Part shown: positions 52,932-62,643 of the stretch, piece by piece
Layout: every line of letters starts with the position of its first letter
Numbering within the stretch: position 1 is the first letter of the stretch
Notes under the pieces: generated by a model
Database searches by the model: none
Told to the model about the DNA's origin: nothing
The model's input: only the letters and a program-made list of their open reading frames with translations
Assembly (NCBI RefSeq): GCF_001653565.1
Contig: NZ_LYPB01000056.1
Location: 420 to 64,419, forward strand
Length of the DNA stretch: 64,000 nucleotides
Direction: 5' to 3'
Source: Paenibacillus oryzisoli
Lineage (GTDB): Bacteria; Bacillota; Bacilli; Paenibacillales; NBRC-103111
Translations under genes and position numbers: made by a program

Positions 52932-53801
52932 ATGTTAGAAATAAATATGGAATTAGTGCGAAAGCAAATTCGCCTTTGGCTTGAAGAAGATATTGGCACT
53001 GGCGATGTCACGACCTTGACAACAATCCCTTTGGAACAAGTATCCAAAGGGATTATCCACGTCAAAGAAGATGGAATCGTTTGTGGGCTCCGCATCGCAC
53101 AGGAGGTTTTTGCTGTGGTCGATGCTTCTCTTCGTTTTGAAACAAAAGTGGTTGAAGGATCGTCTGTTAAGAAAGGGACCATACTAGCTGAGGTGGAAGG
53201 CAATACACGTAGCATCCTGTTAGGCGAGCGGTTAAGTCTGAACTTGATGCAACGATTGTCAGGGATCGCCACGAAGACGCATGAGTTTGTGGTTGCTTTA
53301 GATGGTTTGCCGACCAGACTGGTTGATACACGCAAAACAACGCCTGGACACAGATTGCTCGAGAAATACGCCGTACGCGTTGGTGGTGGTTATAACCATC
53401 GTTTCGGTCTGTATGATGCGGTTATGATTAAGGATAATCATATCAAGGGCTCTGGTGGCATTACCCAGGCGGTTCAAGGGGCTCGTCAGAACATCCCTCA
53501 TACGATGAAGATCGAAGTGGAAGTTGAGAATTTTGAGCAACTGCACGAAGCGCTTCAAGCGGGCGCGGATATTATCATGTTGGACAATATGGCTCCAGTT
53601 CAAATGAAAGAAGCAGTAACGATAATTAAAAGTAAAGCGCCGCATATTGTAGTAGAAGGGTCAGGTTCAGTCACCCCGCAAACGATTAAAGCCATGGCAG
53701 AAACGGGTGTAGACGTGATTTCTGTTGGACGGCTGACGTACTCGGTAGCAGCGCTCGATATTTCATTAGATTTGAATGAGCGGAAGGAGACGGCACTATG
53801 A
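52932..53801 (+). CDS. nadC: Nicotinate-nucleotide pyrophosphorylase (carboxylating)
   Basis: Converts quinolinate and PRPP to nicotinate mononucleotide. The 289-residue protein has [11 protein letters not shown] near residue 16, [26 protein letters not shown] near 136, and DIIMLDNM near 217. ATG 52932 directly follows the nadB stop with GAGGAG upstream. The 3' end overlaps coaX by four bases. Confidence 0.95.
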   Translation: MLEINMELVRKQIRLWLEEDIGTGDVTTLTTIPLEQVSKGIIHVKEDGIVCGLRIAQEVFAVVDASLRFETKVVEGSSVKKGTILAEVEGNTRSILLGERLSLNLMQRLSGIATKTHEFVVALDGLPTRLVDTRKTTPGHRLLEKYAVRVGGGYNHRFGLYDAVMIKDNHIKGSGGITQAVQGARQNIPHTMKIEVEVENFEQLHEALQAGADIIMLDNMAPVQMKEAVTIIKSKAPHIVVEGSGSVTPQTIKAMAETGVDVISVGRLTYSVAALDISLDLNERKETAL

Positions 53802-54562
53802 TTCTCGTTATCGATGTCGGGAATACGAACATTGTGCTCGGTCTTTACCAAGAACGCACACTCTTGCATCATTGGCGGGTAAGCACGAATCGGTCGGCTA
53901 CCGTAGATGAGTATGGCATGCAGTTGCACAGTTTGTTCCAACACTCTGGTATTTCCTTTGGGCAAGTAGAAGGTGTCATTATTTCATCTGTTGTGCCCCC
54001 ATTGATGAATGCGATGGAAAACCTTTGCTTACACTACTTGAAGAGGGCGCCGTTTATCGTAGGCCCAGGGATCAAAACAGGATTGAACGTCCGTGTGGAC
54101 AATCCGAAGGAAGTTGGCGCGGATCGCATCGTGAATGCGGTAGCGGCGCTGGAGCTATATGGTGCTCCGTGTATTATCGTCGATTTTGGTACAGCAACAA
54201 CGTACGATTACATTGATGCCTCAGGACAACTCGTAGGATGCGCCATTGCGCCTGGCATTGGGATCTCTACTGAAGCGTTGTATCAGAAGGCAGCGAAGTT
54301 GCCACGTATTGAGCTGGTTAAGCCGAAAAGTGTTGTCGGTCGGAATACCGTAGCGGCGATGCAGGCGGGGATTATTTATGGGTATGTGGGTCAGGTTGAC
54401 GGGATCGTTGGACGGGTCATTCAAGAGTTTAATGTAAATCCAACAGTAATCGCGACGGGTGGTTTGGCGGAGCTGATTTCCAGCGAGTCAAGGACGATTC
54501 AGGTCGTTAATCCTTTGCTTACCTTACAAGGTTTACAAATGATTTATGAGAAGAATGTTTAG
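53798..54562 (+). CDS. coaX: Type III pantothenate kinase
   Basis: First step of CoA synthesis. The 254-residue ASKHA-fold kinase has the phosphate-1 motif [14 protein letters not shown], the [11 protein letters not shown] motif near residue 107, DFGTATTYD near 128 and [11 protein letters not shown] near 148. ATGA overlap with nadC makes a nad-coaX transcript likely. Confidence 0.95.
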   Translation: MILVIDVGNTNIVLGLYQERTLLHHWRVSTNRSATVDEYGMQLHSLFQHSGISFGQVEGVIISSVVPPLMNAMENLCLHYLKRAPFIVGPGIKTGLNVRVDNPKEVGADRIVNAVAALELYGAPCIIVDFGTATTYDYIDASGQLVGCAIAPGIGISTEALYQKAAKLPRIELVKPKSVVGRNTVAAMQAGIIYGYVGQVDGIVGRVIQEFNVNPTVIATGGLAELISSESRTIQVVNPLLTLQGLQMIYEKNV

Positions 54563-54585
54563 GCTGTACAAGGAAGGATATGGAC

Positions 54586-55461
54586 ATGACTGATTATTTA
54601 ATTCGAGGAACAGCGCTGGATGGACGTGTACGTGCGTTCGCTGTCCAGACGACTCTTCTAACGGAAGAGCTTAGTCGAAGGCATCAAACGACACCAACGG
54701 CGACGGCTGCCTTAGGAAGAACAGCGGCGGCGGCGCTTCTTATCGCTTCTATGCTCAAGGGAGAAGAACATCTCATTGTGCAAGTCAAAGGGGATGGCCC
54801 GATCGGGCAAATCGTGGTGGATGCGAATGCGAAGGGTGAAGTACGGGGATACGTTGATAATCCTTTTGTAGATCCGCCCCTCAAAGAGAATGGTAAATTA
54901 GATGTTGCTGCTGCTGTGGGTACAGACGGTTTTTTATACATAACGAAAGATTTAGGAATGAAAGAGCCTTATAAAGGAAGCGTTCCTTTAATTTCAGGAG
55001 AGTTGGCAGAGGATTTTACGTACTATTTTGCCATGTCTGAACAGACGCCTTCGGCTGTTGCGCTTGGTGTTTTGGTGAATACGGATCATTCGATCATTGC
55101 CTCTGGGGGATTTGTCATTCAATTACTTCCAGGTTTAACGAGTAGTGAAATTGATGAGATTGAAGCGATGTTAGGCCAAATCCCAACATTCACGAATATG
55201 TTAGGCAGGGGATTGAATTTAGAAGAGATTTTACAAACCGTGCTCCCTTCTTTCCGTAAGCTTGATATGATGGACGTCATGTTCCGCTGCAAATGTAGTC
55301 GGGAGAAGGTGGAGTCTTCACTGATATCGTTGGGCAAACAAGAGCTTCAAGAGATGCTGGAAGAAGAGGGAGTTGCGGAAGTCGTCTGTCATTTCTGTAA
55401 TGAAGCGTATCGGTATGAAGGAGAAGATTTGCGACGGATGATTGAGCAACAAGCTTGGTAA
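54586..55461 (+). CDS. hslO: Redox-regulated chaperone Hsp33
   Basis: A holdase activated by oxidation. The 291-residue protein matches the B. subtilis length. The N-terminal core has GRTAAAALLIASMLKGEE and ISGELAEDFTYYFAMSEQTPS; the C-terminal redox switch has Cys pairs CKC (near residue 238) and CHFC (near 271) that bind zinc. ATG 54586 is eight bases after AAGGAAGG; an ATG at 54580 would be too close. Confidence 0.95.
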   Translation: MTDYLIRGTALDGRVRAFAVQTTLLTEELSRRHQTTPTATAALGRTAAAALLIASMLKGEEHLIVQVKGDGPIGQIVVDANAKGEVRGYVDNPFVDPPLKENGKLDVAAAVGTDGFLYITKDLGMKEPYKGSVPLISGELAEDFTYYFAMSEQTPSAVALGVLVNTDHSIIASGGFVIQLLPGLTSSEIDEIEAMLGQIPTFTNMLGRGLNLEEILQTVLPSFRKLDMMDVMFRCKCSREKVESSLISLGKQELQEMLEEEGVAEVVCHFCNEAYRYEGEDLRRMIEQQAW

Positions 55462-55524
55462 TCTGTTGATTAGCTAGTGTACCTATGTGCAAACAGTACT
55501 ATGGAAGTAAAAGAGGGAAATAGG

Positions 55525-56475
55525 ATGCGCAATGTTAAGCGATTGTGGGGAGTCATCATCGCGATGGCGATATGTATTCTCGTGCTCGCATCCTTGCTGA
55601 TCAGTCATGCCATCAACCATTCAGAACCAAGTCAATCACCGGAGCCAGAACAGCAGGGTGAGAAGAAACATACACGAGTTATTGCCAAAATCGGAAATCG
55701 TGAAATTACCATGGATGAGCTCGAATCAGCGCTCACACGCCATTATGGTCCAGAGCAGCTAAGTCAAATGCTAGATCGTGAAGTAATTCGCCTAGAGGGA
55801 AATGAGACGGGGATTAAGGTAGAGAGTGCGGAAATCAATCGTGAGCTGAAAAGGATGCAGCAAGGATACGAAAGTGAAAGGCAGTTTTATGACTCCATGC
55901 AAAGTCAGTTGGGCATGTCGGAGCAGGAAATCCTAGAGGATGTATCGAATAAGTTGTTACTTGAGAAGTTAGCAACGGCAGCCATTCACATCACAGACAC
56001 TCAGGTTGATACATACATAAAGACCCATGCAGATGAGTTTGAACAAGAAACGGAATACAACATTGGGCAAATCATTGTATCTACGAAGGAACAAGCAACG
56101 AAAGTCATTGCGGAATTAGCCAAAGGGGAGAGTTTCGGGATTCTCGCCAGGGATCGATCCCTTGATGATGCCACCAATAACACGGGTGGTGATTTGGGTT
56201 GGGTTGAAGGGGATGACCCTTTCGTGGAAGCGCCGATTCTGGATGCAGCGAAATTGCTGAAGGTTGGCGAAGTGAGCAAGCCTATCCCTGTAACACAAGG
56301 GTATGCTGTCGTTTTACTCAAGAGTAGACGGGACAAGAAGAATCCAGATATAGCGTTCATTCGAGAGAATGTGCGTAGGGAGCTTGCGTTGCAACAAGCG
56401 CCTCCATTGAAAGATTTTGTCACACAGCTACGCAGTAAATGGAAGGCGAGTGTGGTGGATGCAACACTCCAGTAA
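55525..56475 (+). CDS. YacD-like membrane-anchored parvulin-type foldase
   Basis: A 316-residue protein with an N-terminal membrane anchor (about residues 8-27), a SurA-N-like region (KIGNREITMDELESAL) and a parvulin domain (about 185-280) with IGQIIVSTKEQ, ESFGILARDRSLDDATNNTGGDLG and TQGYAVVLLKS. It probably assists folding at the membrane surface. ATG 55525 has AGAGGG eight bases upstream; earlier ATG codons lack a site. The second such foldase in the window, after the PrsA-like protein. Confidence 0.85.
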   Translation: MRNVKRLWGVIIAMAICILVLASLLISHAINHSEPSQSPEPEQQGEKKHTRVIAKIGNREITMDELESALTRHYGPEQLSQMLDREVIRLEGNETGIKVESAEINRELKRMQQGYESERQFYDSMQSQLGMSEQEILEDVSNKLLLEKLATAAIHITDTQVDTYIKTHADEFEQETEYNIGQIIVSTKEQATKVIAELAKGESFGILARDRSLDDATNNTGGDLGWVEGDDPFVEAPILDAAKLLKVGEVSKPIPVTQGYAVVLLKSRRDKKNPDIAFIRENVRRELALQQAPPLKDFVTQLRSKWKASVVDATLQ

Positions 56476-56493
56476 GTGATTGTGAGAAATGGG

Positions 56494-56522
56494 TTGACAA
56501 CCCGTAATCGCATTGTTAAGAT
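56494..56522 (+). promoter_or_regulatory. Sigma-A promoter of cysK
   Basis: TTGACA (56494-56499), a 17-base spacer and TAAGAT (56517-56522). Confidence 0.7.
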
Positions 56523-56531
56523 TAGTGTAAT

Positions 56532-56557
56532 TAATACCGACTAATTAACTCGGAAAT
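56532..56557 (+). promoter_or_regulatory. Candidate operator downstream of the cysK promoter
   Basis: TAATACCGA, then CTAATTAAC, then TCGGAAAT form an imperfect inverted repeat centred on CCGA/TCGG just after the predicted start. The position suits a repressor. The Rrf2-type cysteine regulator CymR is the family expected at cysK in Bacillales, but the assignment is inference. Confidence 0.4.
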
Positions 56558-56587
56558 CATTCAAACTTAATCTGGAGGGGAAATATT

Positions 56588-57529
56588 ATGGCAAGATTAG
56601 TACAGAGCATTACGGATTTGATTGGAGATACACCACTAGTTCGTTTGAACCGTGTTGTTCCTGAAGGCAGTGCAGAGGTTTATGTTAAACTAGAGTATCA
56701 GAATCCAGGAGCTAGTGTGAAAGACCGTATTGCCATCTCCATGATCGAAGTTGCCGAGCAAGAAGGCAAATTGAAGCCAGGTGACACCATTGTAGAACCG
56801 ACGAGTGGTAACACGGGAATCGGGATTGCTTTAGTTGCAGCAGCTAAAGGATACAAAGCGATTCTAGTAATGCCAGAAACAATGTCCTTGGAGCGTCGTA
56901 ACCTGCTTCGTGCTTATGGTGCACATCTTGTTCTAACGCCTGGAGCAGAAGGCATGAAGGGCGCGATTAAACGTGCGGAAGAACTTCAAGCAGAGAATCC
57001 TTCCTATTTTATTCCGCAACAATTTAAGAACCAAGCGAATGTGAAAGTTCACCGTGAAACAACAGGTCCTGAAATCGTGGAAGCGATCAACGCACATGAT
57101 GGGAAACTGGATGCTTTCATCTCCGGTATCGGTACAGGTGGTACAATCACAGGTGCGGGCGGCGTTTTGAAAGAAAACTTCCCGAACATCAAAGTTTACG
57201 CAATTGAACCTGCAGCATCCCCAGTTCTTTCTGGTGGTAAACCAGGTCCTCATAAAATTCAAGGTATCGGTGCAGGCTTTGTTCCAGATATTTTGAATAC
57301 GAATGTGTATGATGAAATTATTACCGTTGAGAACGAAGATGCGTTCGAGACTTCACGCCGTGTTGCCAAAGAAGAAGGTATTCTTGGTGGCATCTCCTCC
57401 GGTGCAGCGATTTTCGCAGCATTGAAGGTTGCTAAAGAGCTAGGCGCTGGTAAACGTGTTGTTGCTGTAATTCCAAGTAACGGTGAGCGTTACCTGTCCA
57501 CGCCTTTGTACCAATTCGAAGAGCAATAA
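56588..57529 (+). CDS. cysK: Cysteine synthase A (O-acetylserine sulfhydrylase)
   Basis: A PLP enzyme making cysteine from O-acetylserine and sulfide. The 313-residue protein has the PLP lysine in [11 protein letters not shown] near residue 43, the substrate loop [12 protein letters not shown] near 70, [12 protein letters not shown] near 178, and the C-terminal [16 protein letters not shown] precedes the ATG. Own promoter, candidate operator and terminator. Confidence 0.95.
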   Translation: MARLVQSITDLIGDTPLVRLNRVVPEGSAEVYVKLEYQNPGASVKDRIAISMIEVAEQEGKLKPGDTIVEPTSGNTGIGIALVAAAKGYKAILVMPETMSLERRNLLRAYGAHLVLTPGAEGMKGAIKRAEELQAENPSYFIPQQFKNQANVKVHRETTGPEIVEAINAHDGKLDAFISGIGTGGTITGAGGVLKENFPNIKVYAIEPAASPVLSGGKPGPHKIQGIGAGFVPDILNTNVYDEIITVENEDAFETSRRVAKEEGILGGISSGAAIFAALKVAKELGAGKRVVAVIPSNGERYLSTPLYQFEEQ

Positions 57530-57555
57530 GAACGAGTCTCACGCATAAGCGATTA

Positions 57556-57597
57556 AGCCTTCAGCTAATACAGCTGGGGCTTTTTTTCTGTATAGGG
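57556..57597 (+). terminator. Terminator of cysK
   Basis: AGCC and GGCT close an inner CAGCT-AATAC-AGCTG hairpin, followed by seven T. Confidence 0.85.
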
Positions 57598-57647
57598 TTG
57601 GAGTATACTAATGGACAACGAATTAACGGATTGTAAGGAGCACGAGT

Positions 57648-59168
57648 ATGATTTTAACTACAGTGGAACAATGGCAGGAATGGTCCTCTAGCTACAACAT
57701 GCTGCCGTATGTAATCAAATTAGGATTAGCCGATGATCGGATCGCCTCGTGGGAAGAAGCGTGGAAAGAGGCTTCGCCGGATTCCTTCGTACTTGAGAGT
57801 GGTAAAGGCGGACGCTATACGCATTTTGGGTTGCATCCCTTTTCGACTGTGCGGGGCACTGGCTTGGAAGCAGTAATTACAGGTCACACGACATCACACC
57901 TTCATGGGAAGCCCTTAGACATCGTTAAGCAGTGGATGTCCGCTTATCGTAGCCCGAAAGTCCAAGGTGCCCCTAAGTTTGTAGGCGGCTGCGTAGGGTA
58001 TTGGAGTTACGATGTGATTCGTACCATTGAGAAGCTGCCAGAGCATGCGCAGAATGATCTGCCGATCCCCGATTACAGCTTCGCCATGTATGATCAGGTG
58101 TGGACGTTGGATCACACCGAGAAAAGCCTGTTCATCGCGGTACACATGCCCTTCGCGCCAGGCGCAGACCTCAGCGAGCTCTACGCGCAGGCGCACGCTC
58201 GCGCCGAAGCCATGCTCGTCCGCTGGCACGCGATCCGCGCTGGCAACTGGTCCGGCACACCGCTGAGCGGCGCCGATCAGCCAGCGATGGCGCATGAGCA
58301 GCTGCACATCGACGTCGAAAGCATCGCAGGCATCCAGCCTGCCTTCGACAAAGCCGAGTTCATGGCTGCGGTGGAGCGCATCCAAGCCTATATCTCCCAA
58401 GGTGACGTGTTCCAAGTCAACTTGTCGGTCAGACAGAGCCGGCAGCTGCGCACGACGCCGGAGGAGATTTACGAGGCACTGCGCCTCGTAAATCCTTCGC
58501 CATACATGGGCTTGCTGCGGTTCGCAGGCTTCGCCCTTGTCTCCGGCTCGCCGGAGCTGCTCGTGCAGCTCGAGGACGGCGTCCTGCGGACGCGTCCGAT
58601 TGCTGGCACGCGCCCCCGCGGCAAGGACGCACAAGATGACCTGCGCCTAGCTGGCGAGCTCATCGACAACGACAAAGAGCGCGCCGAGCACGTCATGCTG
58701 GTCGACCTCGAGCGCAACGACTTGGGCCGCATCTCGCGATATGGCTCCGTCCATGTGAAAGACTTCATGGTCATCGAATACTATTCACATGTGATGCATA
58801 TCGTCTCCGAAGTCGTCGGCGAGTTAGCGGAGGGGAAGGATGCTTACGATGTCATTGCGGCAACCTTTCCCGGTGGTACCATCACAGGCGCTCCGAAGAT
58901 TCGCTGCATGGAAATCATTGAAGAACTAGAGCCAGTTCGTCGTGGTCCCTACACAGGTTCAATGGGATGGATTGACTATAATGGCAATATGGAATTTAAT
59001 ATTATTATACGCACGTTAGTAGCGGTTGACGGGATGGGGCATATTCAAGCGGGAGCGGGGATCGTCATTGATTCCATTCCAGAGCGTGAATACATCGAAT
59101 CCTTGAACAAAGCCAAAGCGATGTGGAAAGCAATTGAGTATAGCGAGCGGAGCATGAGCCGAGCTTAG
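57648..59168 (+). CDS. pabB: Aminodeoxychorismate synthase component I
   Basis: Makes 4-amino-4-deoxychorismate for folate. The 506-residue chorismate-binding protein has [10 protein letters not shown] near residue 105, [13 protein letters not shown] near 252, [12 protein letters not shown] near 316, [11 protein letters not shown] near 352 and [21 protein letters not shown] near 408. First gene of the pab-fol operon; TATACT at 57603 may be its -10. The middle third (58130-58760) is far richer in G+C than the ends. Confidence 0.93.
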   Translation: MILTTVEQWQEWSSSYNMLPYVIKLGLADDRIASWEEAWKEASPDSFVLESGKGGRYTHFGLHPFSTVRGTGLEAVITGHTTSHLHGKPLDIVKQWMSAYRSPKVQGAPKFVGGCVGYWSYDVIRTIEKLPEHAQNDLPIPDYSFAMYDQVWTLDHTEKSLFIAVHMPFAPGADLSELYAQAHARAEAMLVRWHAIRAGNWSGTPLSGADQPAMAHEQLHIDVESIAGIQPAFDKAEFMAAVERIQAYISQGDVFQVNLSVRQSRQLRTTPEEIYEALRLVNPSPYMGLLRFAGFALVSGSPELLVQLEDGVLRTRPIAGTRPRGKDAQDDLRLAGELIDNDKERAEHVMLVDLERNDLGRISRYGSVHVKDFMVIEYYSHVMHIVSEVVGELAEGKDAYDVIAATFPGGTITGAPKIRCMEIIEELEPVRRGPYTGSMGWIDYNGNMEFNIIIRTLVAVDGMGHIQAGAGIVIDSIPEREYIESLNKAKAMWKAIEYSERSMSRA

Positions 59169-59203
59169 GGCCCGAGTGGGCTGAGACGAAAGGGGAGCTT
59201 AGC

Positions 59204-59785
59204 ATGATTTTAGTGATTGATAATTATGATTCGTTTACGTACAACCTTGTTCAGTATTTGGGAGAGATTGGCGAGGAAGTTATCGTTCGTCGGAATGACG
59301 AAATTGATTTGGCAGGGGTCGAGGCGTTGGCGCCGGATCATATCTTAATATCTCCAGGTCCTTGCACGCCGAATGAAGCTGGAATTAGCTTATCACTGAT
59401 TGATCATTTTAAAGGAATTATCCCGATTTTCGGCGTTTGCCTCGGACATCAATCCATTGGCCAAGCTTTCGGTGGCGATGTGATTCGCGCAGAGCGCTTG
59501 ATGCACGGTAAAACCTCGGAGATTTTCCATGACGGTAAAACCTTATTCGAAGGACTTCCGTCACCTTTCATTGCAACACGGTATCATTCTTTGATTGTCA
59601 AAAAAGAAACCTTGCCTGATTGCCTCGAAATCAGCGCACAAACAGCCGAAGGCGAAATCATGGCTTTGCGTCATAAAGAGTATCCGATCGAAGGGGTGCA
59701 ATTCCACCCGGAATCGATTATCACCCAGCATGGACATCAGATGCTGCGGAACTTCCTTCGCCGCACAGCGAAGTCAGGGGTTTAA
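59204..59785 (+). CDS. pabA: Aminodeoxychorismate/anthranilate synthase glutamine amidotransferase
   Basis: A 193-residue class I amidotransferase that supplies ammonia to PabB, and in Bacillus also to TrpE. It has [15 protein letters not shown], the catalytic Cys in [12 protein letters not shown] near residue 79, and His/Glu in VQFHPESI near 168. AAGGGGAG precedes the ATG. It ends eight bases before pabC. Confidence 0.95.
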   Translation: MILVIDNYDSFTYNLVQYLGEIGEEVIVRRNDEIDLAGVEALAPDHILISPGPCTPNEAGISLSLIDHFKGIIPIFGVCLGHQSIGQAFGGDVIRAERLMHGKTSEIFHDGKTLFEGLPSPFIATRYHSLIVKKETLPDCLEISAQTAEGEIMALRHKEYPIEGVQFHPESIITQHGHQMLRNFLRRTAKSGV

Positions 59786-59792
59786 CGAACGC

Positions 59793-60659
59793 ATGATTAT
59801 CGCTATCAATGGTATCTTAACCGAAGAAACACAAGCCGTGGTCTCTGTATACGATCACGGTTTTCTTTACGGAATCGGTTTGTTCGAGACGTTTCGAACC
59901 TACAACCGCAAACCATTTCTACTTGAGGAGCACCTTCGTCGTCTCACGGATGGGTGTCATGAGCTCGGTATCGCTTATGAGCCGAACCTCCAGTACCTAA
60001 TGCGTCTCATCGAAGAACTGCTCCAAGCTAATCATCTAGAAGAGGCATATATCCGGTATACGGTTTCTGCTGGTGTCGAGGTATTGGGTCTTCCCTCTGG
60101 CGACTATACGAAGCCATCAGAAATCATCTACATAAAGCCGTTACCACCGAGGGATGAACGAACCTACTTTCATGGCAAAGCGCTGCAACTACTGAAGCTG
60201 CCACGCAATACACCAGAGGGCATGTATCGGTTTAAGTCCTTTCATTATATGAACAACATCTTGGCTCGCAGAGAGCTGGGGCAGTATGCTTGGGCTACGG
60301 GCGCGGAAGGACTTATGCTATCGGAAGATGGCTATGTAGCGGAAGGGATCGTCAGCAACCTCTTTTTCGTGAAAAATGGCACCCTCTACACCCCATCGCT
60401 CGATACAGGTATCTTACCTGGCATTACTAGAGCGCATGTGATCGATCTCGCACGACAGCTGCAAATTCCTACACAGGACGGTTTGTACCGTTGGGAGGAT
60501 CTTGTAGACGCAGAAGAAGTGTTTCTCGTGAATTCAATTCAAGAAATCGTGCCAGTCACCACCTTGTATACGCCGAATGGACAAGCTTATACCGTAGGCA
60601 CAGGTTTACGGGGGGCGGTGACGGAACATTTGACCACACGCTACGCATTGTCACAGTAA
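59793..60659 (+). CDS. pabC: 4-amino-4-deoxychorismate lyase
   Basis: A fold-type IV PLP enzyme that releases pyruvate to give p-aminobenzoate. The 288-residue protein has SVYDHGFLYGIGLFETFRTY, the PLP-lysine region RFKSFHYMNNILARRE near residue 145, and EGIVSNLFFV and TPGLDTGILPGITR-like TPSLDTGILPGITR. ATG 59793 is the only sensible start, with AGGGG 13 bases upstream inside pabA; an open frame continues upstream but overlaps pabA. Confidence 0.92.
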   Translation: MIIAINGILTEETQAVVSVYDHGFLYGIGLFETFRTYNRKPFLLEEHLRRLTDGCHELGIAYEPNLQYLMRLIEELLQANHLEEAYIRYTVSAGVEVLGLPSGDYTKPSEIIYIKPLPPRDERTYFHGKALQLLKLPRNTPEGMYRFKSFHYMNNILARRELGQYAWATGAEGLMLSEDGYVAEGIVSNLFFVKNGTLYTPSLDTGILPGITRAHVIDLARQLQIPTQDGLYRWEDLVDAEEVFLVNSIQEIVPVTTLYTPNGQAYTVGTGLRGAVTEHLTTRYALSQ

Positions 60660-60681
60660 ACGAACAGGAAGTGAACCTTAC

Positions 60682-61503
60682 ATGAATACGTTATCCTGCA
60701 GAGGACACGAACTGCCCATTGGTGATCGCACGATCATTATGGGCATATTAAACGTAACGCCGGATTCCTTTTCGGATGGAGGCAGCTACCGTCACGTCGA
60801 AGATGCCGTTCGCAAAGCCCGTCAAATGGTTGCGGAAGGTGCAGACATCATTGATGTTGGTGGAGAATCCACACGACCCGGTGCTGCGATTGTAACTGTA
60901 GATGAGGAACTACAACGTGTCATCCCTGTCGTTGAGGCGATTCGCCGTGAAATCAGCATCCCTATTTCCATAGACACCTACAAATCGGAAGTAGCCAAAC
61001 ATGCTCTAGAGGCAGGGGCCCACATCATTAACGATGTTTGGGGTGGGCAAGCGGATATCAACATGGCAGCCGTAGTGGCGCAATATGACTGCCCCTTCAT
61101 TATCACTCATAATCGCAGAAGCTCGGAATATGTCGAATTTCTCCCGGATGTCATTGGGGATCTTCAGCATTATACAGACCAGGCGCTTCATGCAGGTGTT
61201 AAGCGAGAGCATATCATTCTCGATCCTGGTATCGGGTTCGCCAAATCCTACGAGCAAAATCTCTACCTGATGAACAACCTGCGTCCGATCGTAGATCTAG
61301 GATATCCGGTTCTTTTAGGTACATCGCGCAAAAGCGTCATCGGACTAACCCTAGGGCTGCCCCCAGAAGAGCGTCTTGAAGGAACGGCAGCAACTGTCGT
61401 ACTTGGCATCGCTCAGGGCTGTGGAATCGTTAGAGTCCACGATATTCAAGCTATCAAACGGTTAGCTCTTATGACAGACGCCATGTTGCGCAGCAAACTT
61501 TAA
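60682..61503 (+). CDS. folP: Dihydropteroate synthase
   Basis: Joins p-aminobenzoate to dihydropterin pyrophosphate; the sulfonamide target. The 273-residue TIM barrel has MGILNVTPDSFSDGG near residue 20, GGESTRPGA near 59, SIDTYKSEVA near 97, INDVWGG near 115, and the C-terminal GTSRKS and RVHDI. The usual MHN pterin-site motif reads THN here. ACAGGAAG lies upstream of the ATG. Confidence 0.95.
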   Translation: MNTLSCRGHELPIGDRTIIMGILNVTPDSFSDGGSYRHVEDAVRKARQMVAEGADIIDVGGESTRPGAAIVTVDEELQRVIPVVEAIRREISIPISIDTYKSEVAKHALEAGAHIINDVWGGQADINMAAVVAQYDCPFIITHNRRSSEYVEFLPDVIGDLQHYTDQALHAGVKREHIILDPGIGFAKSYEQNLYLMNNLRPIVDLGYPVLLGTSRKSVIGLTLGLPPEERLEGTAATVVLGIAQGCGIVRVHDIQAIKRLALMTDAMLRSKL

Positions 61504-61554
61504 GTTTAATATAGATGGACATATATCGTTATATCGACCCTGGAGGCTTTCCCT

Positions 61555-61923
61555 ATGGATAAAATCATTCTTTCCCGCATGCAATTTTTTGGCAATCACG
61601 GTGTGTTCCCTGAAGAAAATACGTTGGGTCAACGCTTCTACGTAGATGTAGAAATGATGCTTCCTTTAGATAAAGCTGGAAAGGCCGATGACTTGACAGA
61701 AACGGTTCATTATGGCGAAGCTTTTTTCCTGATTAAGGAGATTGTGGAGGGGCGTACGTACAAATTAATCGAGGCATTAGCAGAAAACATTGCATCCGAG
61801 CTCTTGCATACTTATACTAGTATCAATGAAGTGACGGTTCGCGTCATTAAGCCGCATCCGCCCTTTGCCGTTATTTTTGACGGTGTTACCATAGAGATCA
61901 ACCGAAAGCGGGCATTGGAATGA
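61555..61923 (+). CDS. folB: Dihydroneopterin aldolase
   Basis: Cleaves dihydroneopterin to hydroxymethyl-dihydropterin and glycolaldehyde. The 122-residue protein has FFGNHGVFPEENTLGQRFYVD near the N-terminus (active-site Glu), the TVHYGE motif near residue 52, the Lys/Leu/IEALAE segment near 75 and IKPHPPF near 101. TGGAGG precedes the ATG; its stop overlaps folK by four bases. Confidence 0.95.
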   Translation: MDKIILSRMQFFGNHGVFPEENTLGQRFYVDVEMMLPLDKAGKADDLTETVHYGEAFFLIKEIVEGRTYKLIEALAENIASELLHTYTSINEVTVRVIKPHPPFAVIFDGVTIEINRKRALE

Positions 61924-62432
61924 CAGCCGAAGATCGAGAACGCACAGTTGCTTATGTCGCATTAGGCTCCAATATTGATAAGCGTGAACATTATTTGCAG
62001 GGTGCAATTGCAGCGCTGAATGAGGAATCGGGGATAACAGTGATGGGGCAATCCTCCATCTATGAAACCGAGCCCGTTGGCTATGTGGATCAATCTGCTT
62101 TTCTAAATATGGTAATTCAAATTCATACGGACTTATCGCCTGAAGCGTTACTGAGTACCTTGCTAGCCATCGAGAACCGTTTGGGTCGGACGCGGGATTT
62201 ACGTTGGGGCCCCCGAACAATTGATTTGGACTTACTCTTGTATGGTGAACATCAGCTTACGACCCCCGACTTGATCATTCCGCATCCGCGGATGCATGAG
62301 CGGGCTTTTGTATTAGTGCCCCTCTCTGAGGTTCTCTACGCGCGGCAGGAGTCTCTATTTGAATCTATCTCTGCACACTTGGAGAAACTGGAAGGAAAGG
62401 AAGGCGTCATCCTATGGAAAAAAGCTCAATAG
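61920..62432 (+). CDS. folK: 2-amino-4-hydroxy-6-hydroxymethyldihydropteridine pyrophosphokinase
   Basis: Pyrophosphorylates the pterin before FolP acts. The 170-residue protein has YVALGSNIDKREHYLQGAI, SSIYETEPVGYVDQSAFLNM, and the catalytic loop GRTRDLRWGPRTIDLDLLLYG near residue 90. ATGA overlap with folB; the 3' end overlaps the next gene by 19 bp. Confidence 0.95.
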   Translation: MTAEDRERTVAYVALGSNIDKREHYLQGAIAALNEESGITVMGQSSIYETEPVGYVDQSAFLNMVIQIHTDLSPEALLSTLLAIENRLGRTRDLRWGPRTIDLDLLLYGEHQLTTPDLIIPHPRMHERAFVLVPLSEVLYARQESLFESISAHLEKLEGKEGVILWKKAQ

Positions 62433-62626
62433 CACAGCGCATTCGCGCTTTTCGTAAGCTAAAAGGTTATACGCAGAGTGAATTAGCCGATTTATTAGGT
62501 GTATCGATTGCCATTTTAGGGGCGATTGAACGTGGAACACGCAAGCCAGATAATAAAATGATTCAAAATATCTCGCAAGTTCTGGGCATAGAACCCGAGG
62601 AGTTAGTCGCAGTAATTGTGAAATGA
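62414..62626 (+). CDS. yazB: XRE-family HTH protein YazB
   Basis: A 70-residue single-domain helix-turn-helix protein (GYTQSELADLLGVSIAILGAIERGTRKPD). A position between folK and dusB is conserved in Bacillales; target genes are unknown. It starts inside folK and its TGA overlaps the ATG at 62623, so it is translationally embedded in the operon. Confidence 0.9.
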   Translation: MEKSSIAQRIRAFRKLKGYTQSELADLLGVSIAILGAIERGTRKPDNKMIQNISQVLGIEPEELVAVIVK

Positions 62627-62643
62627 GAGGAGTGGAATCTTCG

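Noticed and set aside
57915..58634. Long minus-strand frame inside pabB
   Set aside because: Lies within the G+C-rich block of pabB and shows no family features.
59595..59792. Upstream extension of the pabC frame into pabA
   Set aside because: No start signal; pabC relatives begin at the ATG at 59793 (MIIAING...).
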